Shown here piece after piece: positions 5,038 through 5,150 of a DNA stretch of 5,150 nt. Source of the DNA: Anaerolineae bacterium (lineage in GTDB: Bacteria > Chloroflexota > Anaerolineae > 4572-78 > J111); contig JAGRBY010000538.1 of NCBI GenBank assembly GCA_020433835.1, positions 1 through 5,150 on the forward strand, in the 5' to 3' direction. The notes under the pieces were generated by a model. It had not been told where the DNA came from, did not search any database, and saw only the letters and a program-made list of their open reading frames with translations. The position numbers and the translations under genes were made by a program. Within the stretch, counting starts at the first letter, position 1; each line of letters starts with the position of its first letter.

Positions 5038-5150
5038 GATTAATTCTTAATCAATGGGGCTTTTGGTCTGAGAACCCAGGTTTTTTTCTTTAGCTGGGCT
5101 AATATGCGCTTTTGCGAGCCTTTTTCGGCCCCGGTAGCTCTGCACTTAAC

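Larger units (their letters stand above)
4421..5150. other. 730-bp gene-free, repeat- and hairpin-dense region
   Basis: No complete gene with a ribosome binding site is visible on either strand. It begins with the upstream region of the NicO gene, in which no convincing promoter was found. It continues with the second REP-like doublet (4511-4587), a tandem 11-bp duplication (4688-4709), a TGAA-loop hairpin (4756-4775), a terminator-like hairpin (4785-4810) and a dense structured element (4891-5037). A 36-codon minus-strand frame open to the right edge (stop at 5042-5040) may be the tail of another gene, but it is too short to judge. Confidence 0.75.

Noticed and set aside
5104..5150. Plus-strand ATG at 5104 open to the right edge
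   Set aside because: Only 15 codons are visible, without a ribosome binding site or recognisable sequence.

Overview
The window looks like bacterial chromosome from a Chloroflexota-type organism. This is an inference from protein style and neighbourhood: a DUF4331 protein, a TPR protein and a secreted-domain/NicO fusion side by side, moderately GC-rich genes, and AT-richer gaps full of palindromic repeats. No rRNA or tRNA gene is present to confirm the taxonomy.

All three recognisable genes lie on the minus strand. Read in the direction of transcription (right to left) they are: (i) 4329-2773, an exported EF-hand/periplasmic domain fused to a NicO-type nickel/cobalt transporter with a very His-rich loop; (ii) 2226-658, a membrane-anchored, exported DUF4331 protein of unknown function; (iii) 519 to beyond the left edge, a membrane-anchored TPR protein cut by the window start. 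All three act at or outside the cytoplasmic membrane, so a shared role in metal handling or envelope physiology is possible, but the sequence does not prove it. The gaps of 546 bp and 138 bp carry repeats and hairpins, so separate transcription of at least the NicO and DUF4331 genes is more likely than one tight operon.

The gene-free DNA is unusually structured. The 2227-2772 gap holds a REP-like inverted doublet, a pair of hairpins that can refold into one long stem, and three hairpins sharing a TAAA loop but with different, still self-complementary arms. A second copy of the REP-like doublet, in opposite orientation, lies on the other side of the NicO gene at 4511-4587. Its two 33-nt half-units differ by a compensating base-pair change in the stem. 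An inverted heptamer array sits just upstream of the NicO start, and a separate inverted-repeat element (537-634) fills most of the gap before the TPR gene.

The last 700 bp hold no convincing complete gene. They contain a tandem 11-bp duplication, a TGAA-loop hairpin, a strong hairpin with a T-run (terminator-like on the plus strand), and at 4891-5037 a dense nested structure with a long-range closing stem, internal hairpins and a possible pseudoknot. This last element is the best candidate for something undescribed: a structured non-coding RNA or transposon-associated RNA, perhaps related to the HEARO/IscB omega-RNA class, with no nuclease gene visible beside it.
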